From contig JABWDB010000013.1 of the NCBI GenBank assembly GCA_019614645.1, positions 2,780,501-2,844,500 of the forward strand: a stretch of DNA of 64,000 nucleotides, in the 5' to 3' direction. Below, piece by piece: positions 22,509 to 56,830 of this stretch. The notes under the pieces are model-generated. The model saw only the letters and a list, made by a program, of their open reading frames with translations, searched no databases and had not been told where the DNA came from. The position numbers and the translations under genes are program-made. Position 1 is the stretch's first letter, and every line of letters begins with the position of its first letter. Source of the DNA: Stratiolaelaps scimitus. Lineage: Eukaryota > Arthropoda > Arachnida > Mesostigmata > Laelapidae.

Positions 22509-25376
22509 TGTCTCTGCTTCGTGGTGATTTCGCCTATTTTGAGCGGAAAGACGCACTTGCACACGCCGCACTTGTCATGTCAGAATTTCCACAGCAAAAT
22601 GTATGGGGGGATGCCCATATGCGTTGCTTCACTTCGATTCGACGGCTACATAACATAACATCCATCCGCAGATCGACAGATAGATGTCAGCATTGACCAA
22701 CTCGCCGGTAGCAGGTCCGCCTCATCAATGTGCCAATTGTTCTGTCGCCTGCCAGATGAGTCAGCCAGCGGCTAAACGAATGACGAAACGCGGATTAACT
22801 TCATCAGTGCACTGGACAACAGGGCCAGTCGTGGCAGGTGTACACTAAACACTGTGACAGAAACACCCCTCCGGGTGGGATCGAACGCAAGGTAGATTTC
22901 AATTTCGGCGCGCACCGAAACAGCGCCAGCCGAGTGGAGCAGTTGTTTCATGGAACACAAAACTTTTGTCTACGCCGGCTCTGCTGAGGGCACATTCACA
23001 GCGCTCGGCTTGTTTGTCGCGCTTCGTGCAAGGATTCCACAACACCTACTGATCTAGATATATATATCCATGTGTATATAGACATGACAAGTTTACTATT
23101 ACAAGCGAAAGCGGCGGGGCAGACGGTTGGCGATTGATTTCGTCCACGGCAGCAAGGCGCCGTCACTCGCTGCTGCTGCTACTGCTACTGCCGCCGCCGC
23201 TGCTCACTGGCGCCTCAGCTGACTGTGGGCGCATAGTGTCTTCGCAAGCGGCAGCTATGTGTTGTGAGTGGATAAACGCATTCGTCGCATCTGTGGTGGC
23301 CTCACGGCGCGAGGAGGGTCCCAGTAGTAACGTGAGAGGGGGCGTGCGGGACAAGACCTCCGATCATCGCGATGAATCATCTGATTGAATCACACTGATA
23401 TACTGATGATGATACACTTGTATGTTACCATAGTAGTCGTCTGGTGACAGCTGAGTATATACGGATGTGGGATTATATTGGCGTCGGATTTTCGAGTGGA
23501 TATGCGGGATGCAAGAACGAATTGCTGTGATACGCGACACAAACTCATGTTTAATCAACGTTATTGACAAACACGTTATTTGATTTGTGTGTGTGTGTGT
23601 GTTTTTAATGCAATAGTATGCTCTGGTTGCATTGTTAACAGCAATAATTATTTGACTACGTTGACGAAACTGTTTGGAATCGTTCGTAAATATTTAATTA
23701 GTCAATATTCACAGTATTATACGTTTCAGCATGTTCAATAGGTGACACCACATTGCCCCAGCTCAAAGAATCAAATATCTATTAAGTATCATGATGGTAC
23801 GGAAATAGTGATGGTAGAAAAAAAACCAAACTCGCCATAATAATCATCAACTCCCACCACATAGCCATGTGGCGTGGTGGTTAATACAGGTACAACCCGT
23901 CTCGAGGCGTATCTGACGGTCTGTTGACCAATCTTGCAATGGCAGCCATCTACAGCGTATTAATTGTGACGTATCTGTGGAGGGCACTCTCTCACAACAC
24001 TGTTCGGATTGCGACAGCACTAACGATGGTAACCATACCAGCGTTTCGAACTTTGAACTCTGCATAAGCTGATTTCAGGAATACAGCCATCATATAACAA
24101 TAGCATTGCTAGTAATTATGGTATAATATGTACAATATGAGATGATAACAATCATTATCTGCTAATAATGATCTCGTGATAGGGTTGAACCGTATCAAAA
24201 AACATTTCGTGCAAACGTTGAGGTATGAGCGGGATCAAAATAGAATGAATTGAACTCAAATTCAGTTCTGTTTGCATTGGTATACAGGTGATGTTAACTA
24301 TTGGCACAAAACGGATGCGTTATTTGTGCAAGTCCTTGAAAAGGTTGATTATTTAATTAGGCACGTATGTATGCAGACCATGAGACTGCGAGGGCACTGT
24401 TCGTGGACGAAGGGACTAATTATTTGCAACATCGTTCCGTAAGGTGCGAACTTCATCGGCTGCTATTCGGAAAGGTTGTGTCTCCCATTACGAAACTATT
24501 TAATACTGAAATGCACTCACGACTGAATACTGCACATCTTTGTCTTGAGGCATTGTATTCGTAGGTATACAGACTTTTGCCGAGGCTGTGCGAACGAGAC
24601 TGATGCCAGATCTCTAAGCCCATTGCTGTTAAGTTCCGAACTAGTTTCTTCGTCGTCTTTACCTTCTGTCCGGGGGATGCTGCACGTATCTCAAGATGTT
24701 AAAGTTCGAGATTCAAGCAGACCTTATTAAAATCTACAAGCCCAAAATGTAGATCACTTGACTTTGTCGCATGTTCTCGTTCTCATTTTTTAGCTTGTTG
24801 TACGTAGCCACCTTCTATTTTTCGGGTGCGAAGACGACATGAACGTTGTTGTTGTCCGAGTAGTTTTCGGATATTCGACCTCTCCCAGTGATTGTGAATG
24901 AGCTTCATAAACATCCTATTGCACATTACGGCTTTACCGTAGTCACATTGAGAGATAGCAGCGTCCCGTACGTCAGTATACTCGTTGTTGAACGAGTCCG
25001 AATTCACTTCTTCACGAGGTAATTTGTTGGGAAATGCCAGGTGAGGTGCCTCGTCATTATATATACAGAAGGATCCCTTATATACAGAAGGATCCCTGAT
25101 GCCTTAATTCCTTTGGCGAGTTAGTTGCTAGAGAGCCGGATCGACCCCCTAGGAATCATGTTGCCGGCACTCCTTGCAAGACAATCATCTAATTATACAG
25201 CGTCGCGGCTGGTTCCAACTACTACCCCCTTTGTGGGAACACAGTGACATTGGCCCCTGCGCCCAACACTTCGATCCTCAGGCTCGCACGCACTCCCCGC
25301 ACTGTGTGACCAGCGCTTCATACAACAGAGTATCTGAGGAGCGTGTCTAGCTCCAGGTTACCTCCGAGCTGTAAAG

Positions 25377-26170
25377 TTGCCACATGTGGGCTCCAGGTTA
25401 CCACCTGTCGGGCTCCATCGAAGTATATCTCAAAGGACTAGAGGACGCCACAGCTGCTGCCGAACGCGGTCGATGAGGTTGTCATATGTCTATTTCCCAG
25501 CCAACACCCAGAGCTTTAAGTCCGATACAAGTGGCGGTCATGAGGAGAGACTGAGAAAGCTAGACAGATTAGTCCCAGGTAAGGCCCCGGAATGGAATTC
25601 CACTGGCGCCGTGAAGGTACTAATCAAAAAGTGGCCGGAGGTTCTCAGAGGCATAATGGATAAGCTGTTCAGAGAAGGCCGATTCCCTAGGGCATGGAGA
25701 GAGGCGGACTTGGTCCTGATACCCAAGCCAACGAACAAAACTGGCCCATCAGTCTTTCGTCCTAATTCCGTGCTCAATACAACGGCCAAAGCCACGGAAA
25801 ACGTTATCAGGATTGCATGAGAGATCTAAATACCATAATACGATTATCGGAAAGGAATATCTATCCTCGCGTCGATTAAGAGGGTCCTAGAGGGGCTGGG
25901 AGAGATTGAAGACCACTGAGGAATAGGGAATTCGTGACCCTTACCTTACTGGACTACAAGAACGCGTTGAACACAACGAACTGGGCAGTGATGATGGGAG
26001 CACTTGAAAGGAAGGAAGTATCCTTCCAGGCAACTCACCGCTTTCCCCCTCTTGCCTTCGAAGCCCTCGACGGCCAGGCTCCCTCACTGCTAATTTCCTC
26101 GAAGGAGCCTACCACAGGAGCGCGCAGGATCCTGCCCTCTACAGCGATGTCGTCGTTTTCGACACTGCAC
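25377..26170 (+). mobile_element. Degenerate R1-clade LINE reverse transcriptase fragment
   Basis: The plus strand reads a decayed RT: VPGKAPEWNSTGAVK, then FREGRFPRAWREADLVLIPKP and FRPNSVLNTTAKATENVI. After a broken stretch with stops it continues with TLTLLDYKNALNTTNWAVMM (the region of the first RT catalytic Asp). This matches the KAPGPDG, FP..WK.A.LVLI.KPGK, YRPI.LL.T.GK..E and LDV.NAFN..NW landmarks of R1-clade non-LTR elements. In-frame stops, shifts and the absence of 5' and 3' ends mark it as a dead fragment. The last 140 bases are assigned only tentatively. Confidence 0.75.
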
Positions 26171-28594
26171 GTGTCCTCTCACAATAACGACAACAAAACA
26201 GCTTATCGATGGCATGGCAACATACGTTACAATTTCAAATGTTGAATAGCAAAGAATTGAATTTTAAACGGAACAATTTTTTTTTGTAGTATACCACTAA
26301 TAACACAACTACTTCGCTCAAAAAAACACAGGCCACGCGGCCTGTTTTGCCTGCGAGTATAATGAAAATGGCGTGCATCATATATTTCTAGATGAATTCC
26401 TAACGAAGGCTAACACAGATCAATCAATACAATCAATTAAGCGGAAATAATCCGCTATTTCTATGAATCCTAATGAATAACGCCATACCGTGTAACAATA
26501 CAACATGTGGTTTATTTTTTATCTTCATTTTGTTTTCTTCGCCCCGTACGGGCTCTGCTTCTGTGACACCGGACATGTTTCAGTGGCAGACGATTATATT
26601 TCAGTTCATGCTGCTGCTGCTGGTGCTGCTTTTTCTGGTTACGCTGGCGTATCTGGCGGACGAAATTGTATGTGCCTAGGTAAGCGTAATCCACCATTCT
26701 GTCGTGTATATATATATATTTATATATATATATTTACTCCACTAATTATTTATAGCGTGTCCGCCTTTATTCCCGTGTTCCACACCTCTAATTTCATATC
26801 TACATTATTATATTAGATATCTACTTATTATCATTGTGATTTGTATGTATAATATATATATATATATACTAGTTGCTTAGTCATAAATAAAGTACCATCA
26901 CCCAACTTGTTATTAGTCGAGGTCATTTGCCTCTATTTTTTTCTCCTGTTGGACTCTAATCCCCTCAGAAGTCAAGTCACGAATATTTCTGAAGCTTCCG
27001 AAGATCCGAATAGGTTGATCAGTCGGCGTCAGATCTTTGGGGTATCATTTTTGTTCCATCTACGAAGTGGCTGTTTTCCTTAGCTCCAGTTTTTGCTTCT
27101 CAACTAACATTGCTCGCATTTCCTTCTTAATCTGTTTGCCGATTCTGTCACATTCAACAGTCTGATACTATTTTAAATGTCCCCACACCGGGGTGGGCCC
27201 CTCTACGCCTATAGTCACTGCGCTCAACGAATCCTTCACGGCATCGTCAAGCTAGATGTGTTCCGCTTCTCCCGGAAGTATTTGAACGAATCAAGTATTG
27301 ACCAATCAACACGACCTTCTCCTCAACGTTGCAATATATAATGTATAAGTAATAGCAATATAATAATTATAACTGTTTCTATTCGTAATGATCATGTGTT
27401 GCTACCTTGTGATGTTGTTTGAAAACGTACGGTATGCTTTGCAGTTGTATTAGCCAGCGCTGGCATTAAATCTTCATCCTCTGTTATTACTGGATTTATT
27501 TTCTCGACCTCATTTTCGATGTGTGTATCCACTATTAATGTTCGACAACATTTATTTTTATTATTTGCTCAGTTTGTCCTTACACTCGTCGTCGGTCGGC
27601 ATCCTCCTCGTACAACGACAGCACTGTATTGTTTCGCCTCCTTTCATGTTTATATATATATTAGCTATTGTGCTTGAATCATATTTACGTTTGTGTATAT
27701 GGATGCGCGACAAATTCATACACTCTCACTCTCTACCCAGATTTCTGCGCGGCTACCCTTGCTGGTGCTCATTCTGTCACATACATGTACCATTATTATT
27801 TTTATTATTATTTATTCTCGTTATTTCCGACTATGTCGGCCGGTGTAGTTTCCTCTGCACTGTGAAGTTGCCTTTTGCTATGAACTTATTATTAGATCTA
27901 CAACCCCGAGGCGGTTTTTCAACCGCACAATACATAATTCCTCCTTCGAATCCTCCGAGATGGTGCTGCAGCGACTGACCCCCGATCAGCCCCCCGCCCC
28001 CCGCCTTGGTGAATAGTTATATCTTTTCCTTTTGTGATGAGAAGTAGCGCTCTCGAGCAGAAATTATACCACGGCTTTTTTCTCAGTCTCTCAGTCGACT
28101 CCAACAATTCTTGTCATATTCTCGTCACGACATAGGTCTTTTGTTCTACGGTGGTTTGAATCAAGAAGCCTTGATGCGCATTTGTAATTAAGTGATAGTG
28201 GGGCTAACCCGAGAAATAGCACTTGTCCAAGGGGAGGAACATACGCGGTATATAGGCTACAGCTGAGAACAGAAAAACAAAACGAATGAAGGCTGAATAG
28301 GGTACAGATTGTAATAATCGTTTAGGTTGTTATCATTGGTATAATTCATTTTATTATAATTAACGAGGATCGTTAAGTAGGTCACGGCCGGTGCAAGAAC
28401 ATTGTCCTCGTTATTATACGCGATTTATGTAGATAGATCTCAACTTCAATTGCTTTGCAGACTTGGACAATATGCAACCGGCATCTGAACATTTACACGA
28501 AGAACAAATAGGTGCCTAACCTAAAGTGGACGCTCGTAAAAGGGAGGAAAGTGAAACATTTCTGAGAAAAATGGTATTTTTAGATCAAAAGAAG

Positions 28595-28629
<35 letters not shown>
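28595..28629. repeat. (TA)n microsatellite
   Basis: TA array with one AA interruption in the FAM21-PP1 interval. Confidence 0.95.
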
Positions 28630-29274
28630 GAGTTAGCGTTGAGTTGCGTTATAATCATAACATAGTCGTCGGACATTTTGATGAATTTTGTCTGTACGCC
28701 GTCCAGGTGATGGCTAGGTGAAGATATTTACAACATTCTCCAATGAGCTTGACTTAATTACACGGCTTACACCTGCACTGATTCGAAGATTAATTAATAA
28801 TCCGACTACGTATTATGAAACAGAGTTGGAACCGAGCATCGATAACTGGGAAGTCGGCGAAAAACGATTGGGGATTCAGAAAAGCCAATGTATCATACTA
28901 GTGGCCTGGTGGTCTATCTCTGCCTGGAGCGATATCACCTATTCTGCTTTTTGCCCTTCAATAGAGAAATCCCCTCTCCCCCCCCCCCCCCGCTCCTACG
29001 AAAGTCGTCGCTGGAGAACTCTCAGACAATGTTTCAGCAGATCCTTGCTCGCGCTCGAAGAACCCTTTTGTATAAACTATCCATTACGGAATCGAGGAGG
29101 TGAAACACCCGTCTGGAAAACAATTCACCACGATCGCCATTAACAACTGTTTCTACGGACGACAGCCGTTCGCGGACGGACCGTGTATTTATTTATCATC
29201 ATCGGCGTTCATCATTATCATCAGATACAGAAATGCATTGCTTTTATTTACGACCGAGCATGGTCTCCATTCGT

Positions 29275-29799
29275 TCATTCATGCATCCACCCAGTTTGTC
29301 GATTGCGTTTGCAAGGTACTTCTCTCCGTACCTCGCTGTGCCCATCAATGCTTGACGGCGTGCGATAATAACAGCAATAGTCAGCTGCGGAAAATAACGG
29401 CATCTTGCCAGCGGGTCCGGTGGCACGACTCGAGATTAGCCAGCGCGTGTACGGCCAACAACTTTCCCACGTTGCGCCAGCTTCGACACGGCGAGTATGT
29501 GTTGCATAAATGCACTTAATAATAACTGTTTTTTTCATGTTCAGTTTGCCGTTGCTATTCGTTCGTGCTGATAACGTCCTGGTGTCAAATGGACGAAATC
29601 TGTGATTTTGATAACTTTGTTTAGCACTTCCAAGTGAAATGTGGGTAACTGTTTCATATCTGCGTGCCACGTTGGCATATTCTCTCGCTTCCGCCGTAGC
29701 CTTGCCGAATGAAATCTCTGCCACACCCTTCGACGTGTCCAGCGAACTCGATGCTATTCGAACGCATCGTCGTACAATGGAGCTAGCTCCCGATACCAT
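29275..29799 (-). other. Unassigned 174-codon open frame
   Basis: An open frame without recognisable domain. Its start codon in the translation is not ATG-supported, and a second minus-strand frame (29726-29541) is open across the same bases. It could be chance, an old transposon remnant or an exon. I see no splice-compatible neighbours, membrane segment or motif to decide. Confidence 0.15.
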
Positions 29800-31943
29800 C
29801 TATATATGTATCGCTTAACGATGCTCCATGAGAAAACGACAAGCGGCTTTAGTCAATCAGGCAAGACCAGCATTTATTCCATCGCTGTACGTCGATCCCA
29901 CTATTGCTGTTATTCGGACAGGTCAACGCGAATACAGCAGGGGAAGCGAGCAGAGAATCGGAGAGAGCCCGAACACAAACAACTGCTCCTCATGCCGTAA
30001 TCGTTCATGACACAATAGAACATGCAATCCGTAACCAGCGACAGATGTCACCGGGTAGGTGATTAATGGAGGAACAATTGAAGATTCGCTCTCGTCATGA
30101 AAATCATTGTCGTCATTGTTATTATGCTTAGGTTTCCCTCGCTTCTCCGATGTCGCCGCCTGCACTGACAACTTGTTAGAAAAACAAGCCGAAGACAGAG
30201 CGAAGTTTGTTTTTTAATCGCTATCTAATACTAACTCGCTCTCTCTCTACCCATGATTTTGAATCTCTCTGTTATATTGTCACTGTGTATATATCTATAT
30301 ATATTATATGTGACTGTTGACCACGTCATGATGATAATAATTACAACAAATCACTACAGTAAGAACTGCAGAAAAATTAAAGGGAAACTAAGCGTTTCTC
30401 AAAAAAAGAAGAACGCAAGAAGAAGAAGAAGACGAAGTTGCCACTGCAATGGCGGTGGCAGAAGACAATTGCAGAAGCCTACCGTAATCTGCCGAGAAGC
30501 CTTTTACATAACACTCACTCTCGCTCGCCGCCTTCGTCTGTGCATGTTCGCGTGTGTAGATGTGTATATAGTTCAGATTAGTAACAGCCGGGCGTCACGT
30601 GCTTCTAGAGAGAGCCAAGGAAAGTTCAGCTCGATGAACGTGGATCCAGTGAGCAGGAGACGATTCGGTGTCACACTTATACACATAAGGATGAAGCTCG
30701 GTCATAGCAGTCACACAAATAGTAACTACCACCACCATCACCGCAAACTCGTGAGCTTGTTTCAACCTCGACCTTGAGAGGGAACGTCCCGCTGCATCGC
30801 TTATGTGTTTCCACCATATGCTTTCTTTTCTTGCTCTTATTGTTACTCCGGCCTTGTCTTGTGCAGTGCTACTGGCGACACGGACACGATCGCGGGCTAA
30901 AGGCGGCCACACCGAATTCATCGCACGTTTGTCGTCAATCGTGACCTGTGTGGTTGTGATAATGTCGTAGTGGTAAGGACGGTGCCGCGAGATTAGTTCA
31001 TTTACGTATTATATTATACTCTCATTACTGTTATAATTAATCATCATCATCATTATCATCATTTTTCTCTTATATACAGCAACACACATTCTCCAGCAGC
31101 TTCATGTCAAATTCCGTGATGGCTCCATTCCATCCCGACGACCATAGCATTGTGACTCAGTCCTGCAGACCGGCCATACACGTGCGTACTACCCACTGCA
31201 AAATCTCGGCTCGACTTGGAACAGTCGAGCGCCCAGTGTCTACTGAGAGCTCTCAACGAGCTCTGGCGTCGTCTAGAACAGTTCGCGCTCTCCTGTACAT
31301 CTACATAGTGTATACGTTGCCCCTCACTTTACCACATCGGGGGGAGTGAGTTTTGTGTTTTGGGAAACCGACATGATGCGAGTGTCGCTCGACTACTCCA
31401 CGCAGGTCAGTTAATATTAATAATTAAAATAATAAATAAAATAATAATTATAATAATAATAATATGTCAATATCCGACACAGACTGAAATAACGTTGTAT
31501 TTGTATGATACTAATATCGTACTAATAATACAGCAATTAGTAATATCATTAATACAATAACAATAGGCTAAGCTTGAAATAGGCCAGGCGCGCGTAATCT
31601 GATCGGAGACTTCCACAGAATGCCATTCTTCTCTTGCATTTCCACCTCTCCTCTCAGTCCCCCCGTCCCGCCGCCATCGTGATCCTCTGCAGATGAATCC
31701 TCATCTCGTCATCGTGCGTCCCGTTCCAGGGCCACCCGTCCCACGACCATCGTCGACGTTGGCAAAGTCAACGAAATAAATCGATAACGGGTAGCCACTT
31801 TTTCATCGGCCACTTTTTCATTGTTTCAGCTTTCATCGTACATTGATTTCTTGCCTTCTTCATTGGTTCATTCGTCTGCTCGCTCGATCGTTCCTTCTGG
31901 CTCGCTTGCCATAGGCGTTATGTTATGCAGCTGCTGCTGCTGC

Positions 31944-53186
<21,243 letters not shown>

Positions 53187-56100
53187 CCTTCCGCTACTCA
53201 GCTACAACGAATGTTATTGTTGTAGGCTCTTGTTGCACTGTTAGTGTTGTTGTTGTTATTGTTGTGGCGATCGTCGATGATATTGCTTCTCAATGGCACA
53301 GTCTCTACAATTGCCACAGGCTCCACACTTACGTGCGCTCCACCGCTGACAGAAGGCTGAAGAAACAGACACGCTCACATATATACACACGCACACGCAA
53401 ACCCACTGCAGCGACGATTACACTAGTGGAGGCGGCAATCGCAGTGGTCACAGAAGCAGGTCTCCCAGCACAAGCTAGCCAGTCAGCAAGCCACCCAACC
53501 GAACTGTTTCCGAATTTATTTCCACCAGACACCGGGACGACTGCCTACCACCTATCCGCCGATCACCGGGAACACACGGAACGACTACTTCTGCTGCTAC
53601 TATGCTGATGCTGCTATCACCATCATCATCGTCACTACCACGACGAAGGGAACCGGGACGAGGGATCGGTGCTCCTTCGATATCCACGACGATCACTGCT
53701 GTGCTATACTTGTGCAGCTACTGCTGTGCAGTGCAGTGCAGCGGCAGCCTACGGCTGCTGTGATTTGATTTTGTTGTTTATCTGCTCGCTGCAGGTTCCC
53801 TGCTCGGCCTGTCTAGCCTGTTGGCCAGCCGTCGAGGAACTCGGCCTGTGTGCCTTCCTACCTGCCTGCCACTGTTCGTGCTTGTGGTCACCGCCGTTGC
53901 CGTCGCCTGATCTGGTCTGGTGGTGGGGGGTCTTCGGTCTGTCGGCTGGTCGGCCGACAATGGAAGTAGGGACAGATCTGTAGCAGAACGTTGATTCTTT
54001 TCTTCGATTTCGTCGTCGTCGTCGTCGTTGTTTTTGTTGTTGTTGTTGTCGTCGTCGCCGCCACCACCACCACCAGCACCGCTGTTATCGTACTGCTGCT
54101 GGTGCTGTCTACCTGCTTCTGATCTCTCTTTTTGTCTCTCTTTTACCCAACCTCGAAATGCAGGCAGCCGACATCAGCCGCCACCATCCGCACAGCCCGC
54201 CAGCCAGAGAGCGAGACAGACCAAGCAACACTGGCGCTGCTGCTGACACAGCCCGGCCACTAAACCAACACCAGTGCCACCCCTACACTCTTTTAGTTCA
54301 CTCACCACCGCCGCAGCGGCCGCCGCCGCCGTCGACAGCAGCAGCCAGCAAGCAAGCAGTACGTCGTACGCTGTGGCCGCCGCTAGTTCCTATATCTATG
54401 CAGTGCTTTTAGTCGGCAGCTCCCGTCCCGTTGGCTGAACCAGCCAATGCTGCTTTTCTGCTGCTGCTGCTGCATTCGTTGACAGGAGAGAGACGGCGGG
54501 CTGGATGAACGCATCAGTCGGCGTTCGGCTAGACCGAGCCCAAGCAGACGGCGCCGGGCGGTTCGGCCCCTCGACACGACCGCATTTGGGTGAGAATATC
54601 TTGCGATGATTGGGATTCGACTCAGGCGGAGCGATTCTTTTTCGCGCGGAATTGTCTCAATTAGCCAAAGGGCAGATTGGTTATCGTCGGTTTGTTGTTT
54701 GTTTACCTCTCTGTCAGATTATGGTAATACCATATGGTGATGATGATGATGATGATGATGTTGTCGCTTCCTCTTACCACAGCTGGTATAGAAATCTCTG
54801 TATGTGTCTCTCTATCTATCTCGCGAACTGTTGATGAACAGGAAGTGATCACATATTAACGACATGGTCTTAAGTTCGAAACCAATTTGCACCACCTCGC
54901 CATCAGTGAGAAGTCTGTAGATAAACAGAAAAAAACTATTTTTACACCCATATAAAACTTGAATTTTAGTTAACTAGTTACCACCTTACGTGCGTTTGTC
55001 TGCACCACAAGTACTCTGCCTGTGTAGGGCGCTTTCGTGATCTGATTATTGCGTGGCGCTGTTTCATTCTGCTGTGTGTCTTTTACTCAATATGTGACGA
55101 TCGGTTTGTTGCGCATTTATTTTTTAATTGTTGTACTTTTTCCATCGCCTGTAAAAGCGTATATATATATATATATATATGGCTCGTATTCGTTGATATC
55201 AAAAAGCGGAGTATTATCGCCTGCACCTACTGTGTACTAGTCGAAATATTGATACTATTATTACTAAGGATGTTTATTGCAGAGAACATTTCGATGATTG
55301 GTGATCTCAATTGTCATAAATGCCTGCCTATGACTCTTTCTTTTTCTACGCTGCTGGTCCAACAGTCGATTTGGGGGTGCTTAATTTTCTTGAGTCTTCT
55401 TCATTTACTTGGCTCCACGTGGTCACTCAGTTCACAGCTGAGCCGCTCTACCTGCGAACTATACTTTAACCTCGGTTTACAATTCAAATCAAAGCCCAAC
55501 ACCACCACGAACAAACCGAGCTTCGAGGAGCGAGGGGCGGGTCACTCTATCAGCCTGTGGTAGCATTTACAGTACATTCAATTTTCGCTTCTGCTAAAGC
55601 AAGAGACATCTGGCCCTTCGATTGCTCAAAGCACGCGTCGTGCTGGACATAGAGCGTCTAGCGAGGTGGTGAAGCCGACGGGTGACCCCGGCCAATTGAT
55701 CCGGTAGGCTTCTGCCACTCTTTCTATTGATCCGCAGTTCCGTTAACTGAAAATCCAAATCAAACCAAAATGAAAATCATGTGTGGTGTGAGTTTCGTGG
55801 GCTGGTCTTCCATAGCACCAGAAAGGAGTGGTCCCACAGTACCATGGCAAAGTCCTTAGATGGGAGGCCTAGTCTGCATTAGCATTCTCCGTCATAAAAA
55901 ACCTCGCGCCGAACTTATAACTATCTAAGTCAAATCTTTACAGCATCAAACGCTTATGGCTGACGAGTACGGTGATCCGATCTCACTTCGTCTCCCTTCA
56001 TGGTCATTCTATAAGATCAGATACCGAAGACAAGGTCAAACACGGGCCAAATAAATACTGAACTATGGCTTGTATATATATATATATATATATACCCACC

Positions 56101-56289
56101 CGCTTCATAAACCAGCGAAAGGAGCTTACACCTATCAGTATGCGCAGTACAGGGTTATTGTTTCACGCAATTAGTGGCAGATAGTCGGATGCGAAACGGG
56201 CTCAAGCACTAAACATTTTGAGAAGAACAAAAATGAGAGACACGCAATGAATCGCTTCTGTTCTACTAGTTGGCTTTTTGGTAAGATAA

Positions 56290-56443
56290 GAATAAAGCTT
56301 TATTGGTGTATTCATAAAAGGAACTGCAATTGTTGCTATGCTTAGCAAGTTCTCTCTAGGTGTCCTCACCAAGCAGCGGGACTCAAACCTGCGGTTAATC
56401 TACCCGCCTGTCGTCCTGCTTAAGGCATGCCAACTACACAAGC
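56290..56443 (-). mobile_element. tRNA-derived SINE (family A), near-complete copy
   Basis: Minus strand: A-box-like TGTAGTTGGCATGCC, B-box GGTTTGAGTCC, then AACAATTGCAGTTCC and a tail ending CCAATAAAGC. It shares head layout and tail with the copy at 11231. One mismatch disrupts its T-arm stem, so it is not a functional tRNA. Confidence 0.65.
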
Positions 56444-56654
56444 CTTGTTTCAAGAGAGGTCAGCTATGGAAAATAGCCTCGAGCATCCGACGCCAACTAC
56501 CAGCTACTGTCTGATATTACATCCTAGTTATCGTACAGATAAATGCCTGCACGGGACATCTTTCAAAGGCGGCAAGCAAGCTTCGCCAGTCCGGAAAATC
56601 CATAATCCACACTACTACTCCCCAATGACATGTCAGTTCATTATTCTAACAACA

Positions 56655-56830
56655 CCCAGAGATGACTCGCGTGGATAAATAGGCCGGCAGTGGGATGCGT
56701 CTCAGATTCAAGTCCAGCCATCGGCCTGAGGTTTGCGTGGATTATCCTTCCGACATTGCTCAGCTTAATGCCGCTAGACGGATAAGCACCGAGGGGTGTC
56801 TCAATGCGAAAAAGGCTGTGGGAGAGGCAG
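56655..56830 (+). mobile_element. Candidate tRNA-related SINE, plus orientation
   Basis: GATTCAAGTCC (about 56706-56716) fits a B-box, with an A-box-like GACTCGCGTGGATAAATAGG about 45 bases upstream. Only one copy is visible in the window. Confidence 0.3.

Larger units (their letters stand above)
22509..31943. other. Gene-poor interval between FAM21 5' end and PP1-beta 3' end
   Basis: The left 900 bases should contain the FAM21 promoter and 5' UTR (GC-richer, with a CTG/CCG run at about 23166-23201). The rest is AT-rich with an R1-clade LINE fragment (25377-26170), a 21-bp tandem duplication containing TATATACAGAAGGATCCCT at about 25056-25100, TA arrays, and no recognised gene. The right 1.5 kb should hold the PP1 3' UTR. 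A minus-strand open frame at 29275-29799 is unexplained. Confidence 0.5.

Noticed and set aside
21856..22696. Plus-strand open frames across the FAM21 first exon
   Set aside because: Antisense to the coding exon and low in complexity; no conserved domain.
27523..27978. A 151-codon hydrophobic frame
   Set aside because: AT-rich composition gives Phe/Leu/Ile/Tyr codons by chance; no Kozak context, splice sites or family match.
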